A stretch of 64,000 nt of DNA from positions 30,844,001 to 30,908,000 of the forward strand of contig CM044320.1 of the NCBI GenBank assembly GCA_024291935.2, read 5' to 3'. The notes beneath the pieces are model-generated. The model was not told where the DNA came from. It searched no databases and was given only the letters and a program-made list of their open reading frames with translations. The position numbers were made by a program, and so were the translations under genes. Position 1 is the stretch's first letter. Each line of letters starts with the position of its first letter. This document shows positions 10,931-21,294 of this stretch, piece after piece. Source of the stretch: Okapia johnstoni (Eukaryota; Chordata; Mammalia; Artiodactyla; Giraffidae).

Positions 10931-12059
10931 AGTAAACTCTACTTGTTCTTTGTCAAAACTTTTAAATTTACGGTATGTTTTTGAAAGAACCTTGCAAGCC
11001 TCAAAACCTAAAATGCTAAGATGGGCCCAGAAGTAAAGATTGAAACGAGATTATCATAATGTGGTCACAACGCCTTCACTCCTTTCAGTGAACACCTAAG
11101 ATGCTATATGAATTCAGTGATTTCCATCACTCCTTGTTGAAAATCACTGACTGGATTCCTGGTACCAGCCAATAAACGTAAACTGGTGTTCATCACACCA
11201 AATCAATTTGAGTCTGTCGTATCTTAGAGAGACAATTCACTTTCTTTACATAAACCAAGTTCCTACAAAGAAGGAAAGGAACACATATTGTTGACATCAG
11301 TCAAGTGTCTGCTTGTTTTGTCCCACACATGTAAGATGCTAGAACAAGAATGCATTGTCAGAGTTTTAGCGGTTTGATAAAGCATCAGAGCCTAGTTAAC
11401 CAAAGGAAGGGTAGTATTGCCTGGCAGATTAAGCTGCACAATAATCAGTATTGACTCAAATCAGATCTAAGTGTGCATTATCAATGTAACAGGTTGAGAC
11501 TTGTGTTTCCTTTGCAGGAAAAACTGTTTTGAAGAACAAGGAAAAGTAGCTTTTTCAACATCCATTCAATTATAGTACTATGTGTAAGAGCTGCGAAAAT
11601 GCACTGCTTTCTTGTCAACTATGAATAAAGAACTTGATCAGTAAATCCTTAGATTATTACTCCACTAAATGTTAATATTCAGCAGTTTGAGAAGCTTCCA
11701 GAAACTTACAGTCATTAAACAGATATTTCACAAAACAAGCAGACTGATATGAAGGAGGTGGGAGGGGCTGAGCTAGTCCTGGATAGGGGATGCTAATTTT
11801 TGAAAGTTCTCTAAACACCTTTTATAATTCAATGCTACATCCTTCCTGAAATGCCTACATGATGCAAGAAAAGGGAGCTATTCTATTTCAGAGGGAGGAA
11901 CAGGGGTCTATGAAACCTAATTACTGTGCCTTTAATCCAGCTAAAGGTGCATTTCATAACTCTGACTAGAAGAAACTAATATCTATTAAGCTTTCAACTA
12001 TAGGTCAGGTGTTTGTGTTAGTTAGGTCAGGTATTTGCGTGTGTGCATGGGTGTGTATG
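10931..12059. other. Unique sequence, no feature seen
   Basis: No repeat family named. A small imperfect tandem repeat at about 12000-12038 repeats TTAGGTCAGGT. AT-rich, no supported exon. Confidence 0.5.
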
Positions 12060-12275
12060 CATGCTAAGTCACTTTAGTCATGCCGACTCTTTGCATGACC
12101 CTATGAACTATAGCCTGCCAGGCTCCTCTGTCTATGGAATTCTCCAGGCAAGAATACTGGAGTGGGTTGCCATGTCTTCCTCCAGGGATATTCCCAACAC
12201 AGGGGTCAAACCTACATCTCCTGTGGCTCGTGCATTGCAGATGGATTCTTTACTGCTGAGCCACCATGGAAGCCC
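12060..12275 (-). mobile_element. Bov-tA SINE
   Basis: Antisense Bov-tA: GCTAAGTCACTTTAGTCATG, CTGCCAGGCTCCTCTGTCTA, CAAGAATACTGGAGTGGGTT and TGAGCCACCATGGAAGCCC. GTGTGTAT-containing sequence lies on both sides (about 12050 and 12277) and may be the target duplication. Confidence 0.93.
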
Positions 12276-13570
12276 ATGTGTGTATATGTGCATATTTTTA
12301 TCCCCACTCTATAGATGAGAAAACTAAAGAAGGAAATATTCACAGAAGATACAGAACCTTGGGCAAGAACAAGAGTGTACTAATGTGAGAGTGAATGCAA
12401 ATAGCATAGAAAGAGGAAGTTAGGAATGGAACCTGAAATCTATTTGAATTCACCTGTAAGTAGATGCTGTCGTATATTCTCCACACGACTGAAGATCTTC
12501 CCTTCAGTACTGAGGCTCTCCCTGCCCTAGCTGCCAACAGTACTGAATGTGAACAGCTCACGGCTGAGCCCTCTCTTTAGCATGAGCTGAAGGGAGCTGC
12601 CTTGCCAAAGGCTACACACCCCTCCAGGGGCAACAGATGTCTAATGACTACTCAATGAGGAAGTACAAAAGAACCCGGGACTTCAATTCAGGACAGTTCC
12701 AAAGGGCCATCCCAGCTCTAGAACTCCCCATAGGACTGGCTGAGGTCCCTGTTGCCACTGCATCTCAGTTCAACCTCTCCATCTGCCCCCCAGCCCCCCT
12801 CTTCCCCTCCTCTTCATAGGCATCGTTCCCAAGAGCACACAACAGTAAACTTTATAATTGCAAATATGAGAGGCTCGGAGTGTGATCCCAAAGGAAGCTG
12901 ACCAAAGACAACATCACAGCAAGAGTCAATGATGATATGTTCCATGCCATCTGAAAGAATTAAGACGGAAAAGTGGTAACTGATTCTACCACTTTGGGCT
13001 ACCTCGGTGGACTAACGTTACTTTCTAAAGAAATTCTCAATAAAACAGGAAGCAAATCACGAGTGCTCACACTGGTAAGAAGTATTTATCTTTATGTCAG
13101 ATAAAACAATTATGAATCACTGAATTAAATGACCAACTGTCAATTAGTCATTTTACAGAGACTGCAAAGTACATATAGCCCATGTAGGCTATATGATGGC
13201 CAAATCTGCATGGTATCAGACATGTCTAATTAATTTACTCCTTATCACGGTAAAACATTATGCTTCTTTGAGAAGATCGTTAAATTTTTTAAGTATATAA
13301 TTGTGTGTGAGTCCAAGGAGAGTTAAAAAAAAAGTGGTACAAGGAAGCAATGTATTTCATAGCAACAGACAATTGAGTTTTGCGTAGATCCAAAGAGAGA
13401 CTCTCAAATGGATTATTAAGAGTTGTTTTTTGAGCATTAATGCCAGGAAATAGGGATCATAAGGACTCAGAATGGGTTAAAGTGGTAACACAAGAATGTA
13501 TCAGATATATCTGGGCTTCGGTTATGATACTGACTTCATGCTGATTTTGGTGAGGTCAAGACCGAGATAC
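12276..13570. other. Unique sequence, no gene supported
   Basis: This contains a GC-richer patch (12480-12830) with short open frames on both strands and a C-rich run (12785-12815). I could not recognise any of it as coding or repetitive. Confidence 0.45.
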
Positions 13571-13781
13571 AGGCTTCCCTGGTGGCTCAGATGCTAAAGA
13601 ATCTGCCTGCAATGTGGGAGACTCAGGTTTGACCCCTGGGTCAGGAAGATCTGCTGGAAAAGGGAATGGCTACCCACAACAGTATTCTTGCCTGGGAAAT
13701 CCCATGGACAGAGGAGCATGGTAGGCTACAGTCCTTGGGGGAGTCACAAAGAGTTGGACACTAAGCAACTTTCACTTTCAC
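13571..13781 (+). mobile_element. Bov-tA SINE with TSD
   Basis: Complete head GGCTTCCCTGGTGGCTCAGA, then body and tail GAGTTGGACACTAAGCAACTTTC. TSD AAGACCGAGATA (13558-13569) and AAGACAGAGATA (13782-13793), one mismatch. Sense orientation. Confidence 0.95.
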
Positions 13782-13793
13782 AAGACAGAGATA

Positions 13794-14204
13794 TAAGCTG
13801 GATAATAAAATAAAAAGCTGAGGTTATAAAATGTTGATCAATCAGATTTAGAGGGAAACACTACCTTAATTGATATTAGTTGGCAGGATACATTTTGGTG
13901 GCTCTCTGCCTCTCACTCAGCCTCTAGTGATCTGCAGAGGAATGGGGACACATATAGAGGACTTGGGTTTCCAGGATAGAAGCAAATGCTAATGGGAACA
14001 AGGGTTAGCTTCATTTTCTAGGGAGCAAATTCACCATGACAGTCACAAGATACTATCTGAAGAGTTACTGTAAGATCTTAATCAGAATTGCACAATACAA
14101 CCCTATAAAAATAATATGAAGCAACAAAGATATCAAAGCACAGGGGCAAACAGATTATGGAGACCCCAAAGATAAGTGTTACTCAGAAGAAGTAACCGAG
14201 TCTT
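13794..14204. other. Unique sequence, no feature seen
   Basis: No recognised element or coding signal. Confidence 0.55.
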
Positions 14205-14800
14205 TAGCAGTCAACATTTAACAAATATTTATTGAGCATCTCCTATGTGCCAGGAATTGCTTTATGCACTGGAGATACAGTTATGAACATTCTCATAGTG
14301 GGAAAGCAGAAGATAACAAAGAAGCTAATAAATTATGAAGAAAATATACTATTATGATGATTGCTACACGATAAATAAAACATGGCAATATGACAAGGAG
14401 AGACTGATGTGATTCAAGAAAAGGCCTCTTGATAAGGTGTCACTTGAGCTAAGGTCTGAATAGGAAGGAAAAACCAACAATACAAGGTATGAGGAAAGAA
14501 CATCCCTAGCAGAGAGGCCCAATGGTAGAAAAGCCTCATGCAGACAAGCTTGACATTTCTAAGAAACAGAAAGCACAGTCCTGTGGCTGAAAGAGACTGA
14601 GTGACAGACATAAAGGTTAAGAGTTGAGATCAGAGAGATAAGCAAGAGTCAGCTTATGTAATTATGTACTGATACAAGGGAGAGTAACATAGTTGTTTAG
14701 AAAGATCACTCTGGCTGCTATTCAAAAAAACAAATACAGTGTGGGTGGAGGTAGTTAGAACTGACATTCAGAGACCAGATAATAGTATTGCTATAGTCAG
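14205..14800 (-). mobile_element. L2 LINE 3' end (antisense)
   Basis: The whole antisense L2 3'-end order is readable: CAAATATTTATTGAGCATCT, CCTATGTGCCAGGAATTGC, GGTGTCACTTGAGCTAAGGT, TAAGAAACAGAAAGCACAGT, then AAAGATCACTCTGGCTGC near 14700. This is one of the best-preserved L2 copies in the window. Confidence 0.8.
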
Positions 14801-14818
14801 CAAAAGTGCATACGTGTA

Positions 14819-15029
14819 TGCATGCTCAGTCGTGTCTGACTCGTTGTGACTTCATGGGCTGTAGCCTGCCAGGCTCGTCTGTCCATATGATTATCTCAGC
14901 AAAAATACTGGAGTGGGTTGCTATTTTCTCCTCCAGGGTATCTTCCTGGACCAGGGATCGAACTCCCGTGTCCTGTAACTCCTGCATTGGCAGGGGTATT
15001 CTTTTATCACTGAGCCACTTGGGAAGCCC
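14819..15029 (-). mobile_element. Bov-tA SINE
   Basis: Antisense Bov-tA inserted at the edge of the L2: TGCTCAGTCGTGTCTGACTC, GGGCTGTAGCCTGCCAGGCT, CCTGGACCAGGGATCGAACT and CACTGAGCCACTTGGGAAGC. Confidence 0.93.
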
Positions 15030-15439
15030 TACCGATGATAATAATAATGAGAGACTCCAAGAAGATGAAATTTAATAAGGATAATCATAAGACCTGTTTT
15101 TATGCCCATAATCTCCCCCCTCTAAAACAAGGGCACAATGTAAGACTGCAGATTCATGCGCTAGCAGTAGCACAGATTTTTAAGCACAAAAGCAAACAAG
15201 ATAATGGGAGTATGTCAAAGACACATAGGAGTCAACATTTAAAAGCTTTAAAGGCCAAAGCTGAAGCAATTTATGCAACAAAATAAATAATGTATTATTG
15301 GATTATAATCCAAAGCATCAAATAAATATCTATGAGATTAACTGATATAAATAAATGACTGAATAGATGAACAAATAGGGGGAGGGACAAATCTCCCACA
15401 CAGAATTCCAAATAATTTATGTATTAATACACACTCCAC
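15030..15439. other. Unique sequence, no feature seen
   Basis: An ATAATAATAATGA microrepeat at the left edge; otherwise no feature. Confidence 0.5.
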
Positions 15440-16035
15440 CTCAAAGAGGTGGAGTTTAACTCCTTACCTCTTGACTGTGGGCTTGTCTTCCAAAGACCAC
15501 AGTACAAAGAGGGGAGAAAAGGTAAATTTACAATGGAAACCTCAGCCAGGGGATCAAGGTTAATGTCATCAGTGGTAAGCCATGGTGACAGCATGTGCCT
15601 TGACATGATGTGATGAGAACGACACTTCACCTTTAGGATATTCCTCCCTAAAACCTATAACCCCAGTCCGACTGTAAGAAGAACAGCAGAAGAACACAAA
15701 TTGGGGGACATCCTACAAAACACCTGATGCTCAAGGTCACAGAAAACAAGGAAAATCTGAGAAGCTGTTACAAGGCAGGAGAAGCTAATGAGACATGACA
15801 ACTAAAAGCAGTATGTATCCTGGATGGGATCCAGGAGCAGAAAAAGGACATTTTCCCTAAAAACCTAGGAAATTTAAATGAAGTACAGCCTTGAGTTACA
15901 AGCAGTGTATCGAAATTGGCTCACCAGTTGTGCCAAACATGTCACAACAATATAAAAGTTAAAATAGGAGAGACCGGTTAGACAGCACATGGAAGTCTCT
16001 ACTATCAGATTCATAACCCAAAACAATGGTAAAGG
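15440..16035 (+). mobile_element. Old L1 3' UTR remnant
   Basis: Sense order of an L1M-type 3' UTR: CAGCCAGGGGATCAAGGTTA, CATGATGTGATGAGAACGAC, CTTCACCTTTAGGATATTCC, CCCTAAAACCTATAACCCCA, AGACATGACAACTAAAAGCA and CTGGATGGGATCCAGGAGCA. No ORF2 remains. Confidence 0.72.
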
Positions 16036-16263
16036 TAAAGTTCTAGGGGGCTTGGATAAGTTCCCATTGACAGAAGTGTAGAACCGAGGAAATGAAAGCC
16101 AAAGTCACCTCCATTCAGTCTTGAACACAGCCATCGTACTGCAAGGAACGCAGGAATGCCAGGTCCTGGGAGATGGAGGCAGGAAAAATGCTCTGGAAAC
16201 AGGAGTAACCAGGACAGATGGAGAATTTAAAGTCATGTCACATGAGAAGCAGCGCAAAGTACT

Positions 16264-16484
16264 GTTTGTTGTTGTTTAGTCATTTAGTCATGTCTGACTC
16301 GGTGCAACCCCATGGACTGTAGCCTGCCAGGCTCCTCTGTCCGTGGATTTCTCCAGGCAAGAACACTGGAGTGGGTTGCCATTCCCTTCTCCAGGGGATC
16401 TTCCTGACCCAGGGATCGAACCTGCATCTCTTGTGTCTCCTGCAACGGCAGATGGGTTCTTTACCACTAGCACCTGGGAAGCCA
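16264..16484 (-). mobile_element. Bov-tA SINE
   Basis: Antisense Bov-tA opening with TTGTTGTTGTTTAGTCATTTAG and closing with TACCACTAGCACCTGGGAAG. Short direct repeat CAAAGTA at 16255-16261 and 16489-16495 fits a target duplication. Confidence 0.93.
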
Positions 16485-16682
16485 AACTCAAAGTATAGGA
16501 GATGCTTAACTTAGAAAACACAAAAAACACAGTAACTATCTCAAAATATATGGAGGAGATAGGAGCTCTTATAAAGAGTGATGATTTGACCTTCTAAGTT
16601 TCAAGTTGCAGTATTTTGTGAAAATGGAGGGAAGATTACAAGTGGTAAATTGTCTACTGAAGAAAAGGAAGAACCTATCATA

Positions 16683-17872
16683 AACCTTCCAGGCACACGA
16701 GCAGGGTTTCAAAGAAGCAGAGGAACCAGAGATCAAATTGCCAACATTCGTTGGATCATAGAGAAAGCAAGGGAGTTTCAGAAAAACACCTATTTCTGAT
16801 TCACTGACTCTGCTAAGGTCTTTGACTGTGTGGATTACAACTGTGGGAAATTTTTGAAGAGCTGGAAATACCAGAACACTGTACCTGTCTCCTAAGAAAC
16901 TTGAATGCAGGTCAAGAAGCAACAGTTAGACTGAACATGGGAATAACTAACTGGTTCCAAATTGGGAAAGGAGTACAAGAGTGTATATTGTCACCAGGCA
17001 TATTTAACTTATATGCAGAGTTCATCATATGAAATGCCAGACTGGATGGGTCACAAGTTTGAATCAAGACTGCCGGGAGAAATATCAACAACTGCAGATA
17101 GGCAGATGATATAACCCTTATGGTAGAAAGTGAAGAGGAACTAAAGAGACTCTTGATGAGGGTGAAAGAGGAGAGTGAAAAAGCTGGCTTAAAACACAAC
17201 ATTCAAAAACCTAAGATCATGGTATCTGGTCCCATCACTTCAAGGCAAATAGATGGGGAAAAAGAGGAAGCAGTGACAGACTTTATTTTCTTGAATTCCA
17301 AACCACTGCAGACAGTGACTGCAACCATGAAATTAAAAGACACTTGTTCCTTGGTAAAGCTATGAGAAACCTAGACAGCACATTAAAAAGCAGAGACATC
17401 ACTTTGCTGACAAAGGTCCATTTAGTCAAAGCTATAGTTTTTCCAGTAGTCATGTACGGATGTGAGAGCTGGACCATAAAGAAAGCTGAGTGCCAAAGAA
17501 TTGATGCTTCTGAATTGTGGTGCTGGAGAAGACTCTTGAGAGTCCCTTGAACAGCAAGGAGATCCAACCAGTTGATCCTAAAGGAAATCAACCCTGAATA
17601 TTCATTAGAAGGACTGATGCTGAAGCTGAAGTTCCAATACTCTGGCCACTGGATGTGAAGAGTTGAGTCACTGGAAAAGACCCTGATGCTGGGAAAGACT
17701 GAGGGTAGCAGGAGAAAGGGGCAACAGAGGATGAGATGGTTGGATGGCATCACGGACTCAATGGACATGAATTTTAGCAAACACCAGGAGATAGCAAAGG
17801 ACAGAGGAGCCTGGTGTGCTGCAGTTCATGGGGTCACAAAGAGTCAGACACAATGTAGCAGCTAAACAACAA
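16683..17872 (+). mobile_element. BovB (RTE) LINE, RT domain to 3' end, decayed
   Basis: 5'-truncated BovB in sense orientation, starting near AACCTTCCAGGCACACGAGC. The copy runs through the reverse-transcriptase palm region to the tail. The Tyr codon of the YADD catalytic motif, intact at 23592-23603 in another copy, is TAG at 17099-17101 here. Readable remnants are MVESEEELKRLLMRVKEESE (from 17120) and VVMYGCESWTIKKAE (17449 region). Multiple stops and frame changes make it non-functional. A 165-codon minus-strand frame (17283-17780) is its antisense shadow. The tail is GCAGCTAAACAACAACATT. Confidence 0.93.
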
Positions 17873-18221
17873 CATTATAAACTTAGCATCACCTGTCCTG
17901 GGAGGCAACAGAATGCCATTCCAATACTGAGCATTCGGGCCTCTGCTGGAAAGATACTGTCCAGAACACTGCAGAGCAGACTGATATTTGAACTCCAGGA
18001 GACTGTCTAGTTATGAAATACTAAAACTTAATGCTTTCCTGCTTTTCTACCAATAGTTAATAAATGATGAGAAAGCTGGTTGTACTCAAAATCCATGTCC
18101 TACTATAGTAATTTGCATACTGTATTCATTTTAAATTTTGTATAAAGAAATATTTTATGTATTTATTTGAGGGCCTTTTCTACCTTTTAAAAGGCATTTT
18201 AACTGTCATAGACCTTCTTGG
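17873..18221. other. Unique sequence, no feature seen
   Basis: AT-rich sequence between the BovB tail and the next SINE. No repeat or coding signal recognised. Confidence 0.5.
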
Positions 18222-18415
18222 GGGCTTCCCTGGTGGCTCAGACAGTAAGAATCTGCCTGCAGTGCAGGAGACCTGGGTTCAATCCCTGGAGAAGGGAATG
18301 GCAACCCACTCCAGTACTCTTGCCTGGAGAATCCCATGGACAGAGAAGCCTGGCAGGCTACAGTCCATGGGGTTGCAAAGAGTCGGATAGGACTGAGTGA
18401 CTAACACTTGCACTT
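18222..18415 (+). mobile_element. Bov-tA SINE
   Basis: Complete head GGCTTCCCTGGTGGCTCAGA with a B-box-like GGTTCAATCCCTGG, then body, then tail GTCGGATAGGACTGAGTGAC. A short internal deletion follows the tRNA-like part (CCTGGAGAAGGGAATGG joined directly). Confidence 0.94.
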
Positions 18416-18416
18416 G

Positions 18417-18487
18417 GCTTCCCAGTGGCGCCACCTGCCAATGCAGGAGACACAGATTCAATCCCTGGGTCAGGAAGATCCCCTTCT
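18417..18487 (+). mobile_element. Bov-tA head fragment
   Basis: GGCTTCCCAGTGGCGCCACC, TGCCAATGCAGGAGACACAG and AATCCCTGGGTCAGGAAGAT are the tRNA-like head of a second Bov-tA lying directly after the previous SINE, lacking any body. It may be part of a tandem dimer truncated at its 3' side, or a separate broken copy. Confidence 0.8.
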
Positions 18488-18592
18488 GTTAATAGAATAG
18501 AATGTGGAATAATATATCCCTGTACCTCCAGCACAGATCTCACTCCTGAAAACAAGACTCACCTATTCAACTGTTTCTTTGACCTTTCCACT

Positions 18593-18874
18593 GCTGCTGC
18601 TGCTGCTGCTGCTAAGTCGCTTCAGTCGTGTCCGACACTGTGCGACCCCATAGATGGCAGCCCACCAGGCTCCACCGTCCCTGGGAGTCTCTAGGCAAGA
18701 ATACTTGAGTGGATTGCCATTTCCTTCCCCAGGGCATGAAAGGGAAAAGTGAAAGTGAAGTCGCTCAGTCATGTCCGACTCTTAGCGACTCCATGGACTG
18801 TAGCCTACCAGGCTCCTCCATCCATGGGATTTTCCAGGCAAGAGTACTGGAGTGGGGTGCCATTGCCTTCTCCG
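18593..18874 (-). mobile_element. BOV-A2 SINE, complete with perfect TSD
   Basis: Antisense BOV-A2. The (CTG)7 run at 18591-18613 is the CAG tail, then TAAGTCGCTTCAGTCGTGTC, unit 2, GAAGTCGCTCAGTCATGTCC, and unit 1 ending CATTGCCTTCTCC. Perfect 12-bp TSD GACCTTTCCACT at 18581-18592 and 18875-18886. Confidence 0.97.
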
Positions 18875-18889
18875 GACCTTTCCACTAGA

Positions 18890-19885
18890 ATATCTAATAG
18901 GCATTTCCTACTTAATAAGTCCAAAATAAAACTTCTTATTTTCCATCCAAACCTGCATCTCCCTGTCTTCTTCATTAGTGAATACCACCAACCTACACCC
19001 AATTTCCTTCTATCTACTCCCCATGCATTTCATTAGTACATCCTTTAAAATCTATATGTAAAAATGTCTACTCTCCATCACAGCTATCTCCCCTAATCCA
19101 AGCTAGTCCTTGCTAGACTATTCAATCACTTCCTAACTGCCCCCAACCCTCACTCCTACTCTTTTCCTTGTAGTTTACTCTTCACAAATCAGCCAGAGGT
19201 TACACACATACAGTCAAGGCCCACCCCCCCTCTTTTTTTTTTTGCTGCTCTGCATGGCATGTAGGATCTTAGTTCCCGGACCAGGGATTGAACCCATGCC
19301 TCCTACAGTGGAAGCACTGGAAATGCAGAGTCTTAACTACTGGACCACCAGAGAAGTCCCCCCCTTTTTTTTTTCCTTTTTCTTTTCTTTTCTGAAGCTC
19401 TTTCCTATGTATCTCCAAAGTTAACCAACACACTTAGGAAAAAACTCTAACTCTTTAATCTGTGGTCTTATCAGTCTCTCTGAACTCTTCTTACTACTTT
19501 CCTCCTTGCCAATGCTGCAACCACATTAGCCTCGTCCCTATTACCCAATAACCTCAAGTTCCTTTCTCCCTAGGGATATATTGCACCAGCTGTTCTTTCT
19601 GCCTAATATGTTTTCCCCAAGATCTTCAAATGCCTGGCTCCTTCTTGCTATTCTAAAACAGCCATTAATTCACTCTTCATCACTGCGGCCTAGTTTATTT
19701 CTCTGCATAGCACTTATCACCAGCTGATATTTTCTCCCTGCCTTGTTTATGATGTTATCGCTTTTGTCTCTGCATTGTCCGAGAACAGGAAGGCTGTATA
19801 AATTAATTATAGCTGTGGTCTAGGCACCCAAAACAGGACCTGGAATATCACAAGCAGTCAGTAAATAGTTGTTCAACGAATTAAT
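18890..19885 (+). mobile_element. L2 LINE 3' region, split by a SINE
   Basis: Sense L2 order: CCAAACCTGCATCTCCCTG, TAATCCAAGCTAGTCCTTGC, CACTTCCTAACTGCCCCCAA, CCCAAGATCTTCAAATGCCT, GGCTCCTTCTTGCTATTC, GCATAGCACTTATCACCAGC and CAGTCAGTAAATAGTTGTTC. The CHR-type SINE at 19232-19362 interrupts it. Confidence 0.8.
19232..19362 (-). mobile_element. CHR-type SINE fragment
   Basis: Antisense tRNA-like part: CTGCATGGCATGTAGGATCT, CCCGGACCAGGGATTGAACC, CTTAACTACTGGACCACCAG and AGAAGTCCC. The poly-T at its left edge and poly-T/C at its right suggest slippage around the insertion. Confidence 0.75.
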
Positions 19886-20440
19886 AATTTTAATGATACA
19901 AGTAAAGATGACATCCTGTAATTTGCTTGAAATCTTAAAGTGAGCTTTTCTAATTCCTGAAGAAATAGATCAATATTTTAAGACGAAGACATGATAAACA
20001 CCAAAATACACTTGTCTTCTACATTCCCCAAATTCAGCACTGTGTACTTGTGTTTCTACATGTATGTTTACAGTGTTCCTCTGACTGAAATTATTTCTCC
20101 TGGAATTTTTTCTAATCTTCAAGATCACCTAAGTAAATATTAACATCTCTGAAAAGATTATCCACTTTTAGGACCCAATCACAAACATTTTGGACCCAAA
20201 CACAAACTTTCTTGCATTCTCTGACTGCAAATTGAAATCTTTGCACCCCCAAATACTTTATTCCTTAATGACAACATATCTCAGTGAGGGGTCTAGTTAT
20301 TATAGGTAAGAATTTTCCAAAGTTCATTCCATAGAACACTAAGATGAGATAATTTGTAAAATTTCCATTAGCTTGGAAAATGTATTATAAAATATACTCA
20401 CTTTGGAGGATTCACAATAATTTTTTTTTTTACTTTACTT
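19886..20440. other. Mostly unique sequence, possible weak L2
   Basis: A weak L2-like stretch may lie at 20090-20280 (TCTTCAAGATCACCTAAGT...), with an imperfect direct repeat of GGACCCAATCACAAAC / GGACCCAAACACAAAC at 20171 and 20190. No coding signal. Confidence 0.4.
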
Positions 20441-20579
20441 TTTTGTTTGGCTGAGCCAGGTCATAGTTGTAGCATGTGAACTCTTGGCATGAGGGATATA
20501 GTTTCCTAACCAGGAATCAAACCTGGGCCCCCTGCATTAGGCATATTGGGTCTTAGCCACTGAGTGACAAGGCAAGTCC
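20441..20579 (-). mobile_element. CHR-type SINE fragment
   Basis: Antisense, diverged: TTTGGCTGAGCCAGGTCATA, TAACCAGGAATCAAACCTGG and CTTAGCCACTGAGTGACAAG, ending AAGTCCCA. Poly-T lies at its left. Confidence 0.68.
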
Positions 20580-20629
20580 CACACGATAATATTATAGACT
20601 ATGAAAAAAGTAAGCAATGTATGGGGTTT

Positions 20630-20710
20630 GCTGTTGTTGTTGTTCAGTCGCTAAGTCATGTCTGACTCTGTGACCCCAAGGACTGAAGCACACCAGGCTT
20701 CCCTGTTCCC
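20630..20710 (-). mobile_element. Ultra-short BovB 3'-end insertion with TSD
   Basis: Only 81 bp of the BovB 3' end, antisense: TGTTGTTGTTCAGTCGCTAA, CCCCAAGGACTGAAGCACAC and CAGGCTTCCCTGTTCC. The GCACACCAGGCTTCCCTG form is BovB-like, not Bov-tA. Flanked by TGTATGGGGTTT (20618-20629) and TGTGTGGGGTTT (20711-20722), one mismatch in 12. Confidence 0.85.
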
Positions 20711-20834
20711 TGTGTGGGGTTTAACTTTCGGCAACTCAAATTTTGTTTTCCATTATTTGACTATACAATTGACTGTCCTTTCTTTAAGAAACATATGTAT
20801 TAACATATCACAGAAAATAACTTGAGATACACCT

Positions 20835-21085
20835 GAACAGTGGCTTAACAGCATGCGGTTTGGGAAGTTAACAAGTTGGAGGGCTTCAATTTTCACCTGG
20901 GCCCCAAGAGTTATTAGAGGAGACCATGAGCAGGTAACTGATCCTCAATGAGCCTCCACTTGCCCATCTTTAAAATAGAGCTGAGTATGATTACCACCCA
21001 GGATTCATATACGGATTGAATAATAGTGGCATGGTGCCTGGGGCCTATCAACCACTCTATAATGGTTACTGCCATTAGAATGATA
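20835..21085 (+). mobile_element. MIR SINE
   Basis: Sense MIR: GAGCAGGTAACTGATCCTCA, GAGCCTCCACTTGCCCATCT, TTAAAATAGAGCTGAGTATG and GGCATGGTGCCTGGGGCC, the standard MIR order, diverged. Confidence 0.72.
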
Positions 21086-21294
21086 ATAATCTTTATTATA
21101 CTTGTACATCAGTGAGGTCAGGAATCGGAGGTGTTCACTTGTGACTCTCCCACAAGATCCAGCAGATACTAGGCAGAGACTTAAGGGTTTGCCAACTGAA
21201 TGCTTGGGGCACTATGCAGTTCAAACACATGTTATGATTGGCTGGCAGAGGTCTTGACTTCTTCATTGCTATTGCCTCATACTGGGCTCAATCC

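Noticed and set aside
13571..13640. tRNA-like sequence with B-box in SINE heads (also at 18222, 46808, 49236 and others)
   Set aside because: These are tRNA-derived SINE heads with no intact cloverleaf or anticodon stem. They are not tRNA genes.
17283..17780. 165-codon minus-strand open frame (and similar frames in every BovB copy, e.g. 7490-7816, 23696-23950, 24020-24265, 35334-35588)
   Set aside because: These are the antisense strand of the BovB RT coding region. The recurring antisense peptide reflects sense-strand codon constraint, not a second gene.
18591..18613. (CTG)7 triplet run (also 10521-10536 and 40079-40098) as a possible triplet-expansion locus
   Set aside because: This is the standard BOV-A2 tail, present in all three copies at short length.
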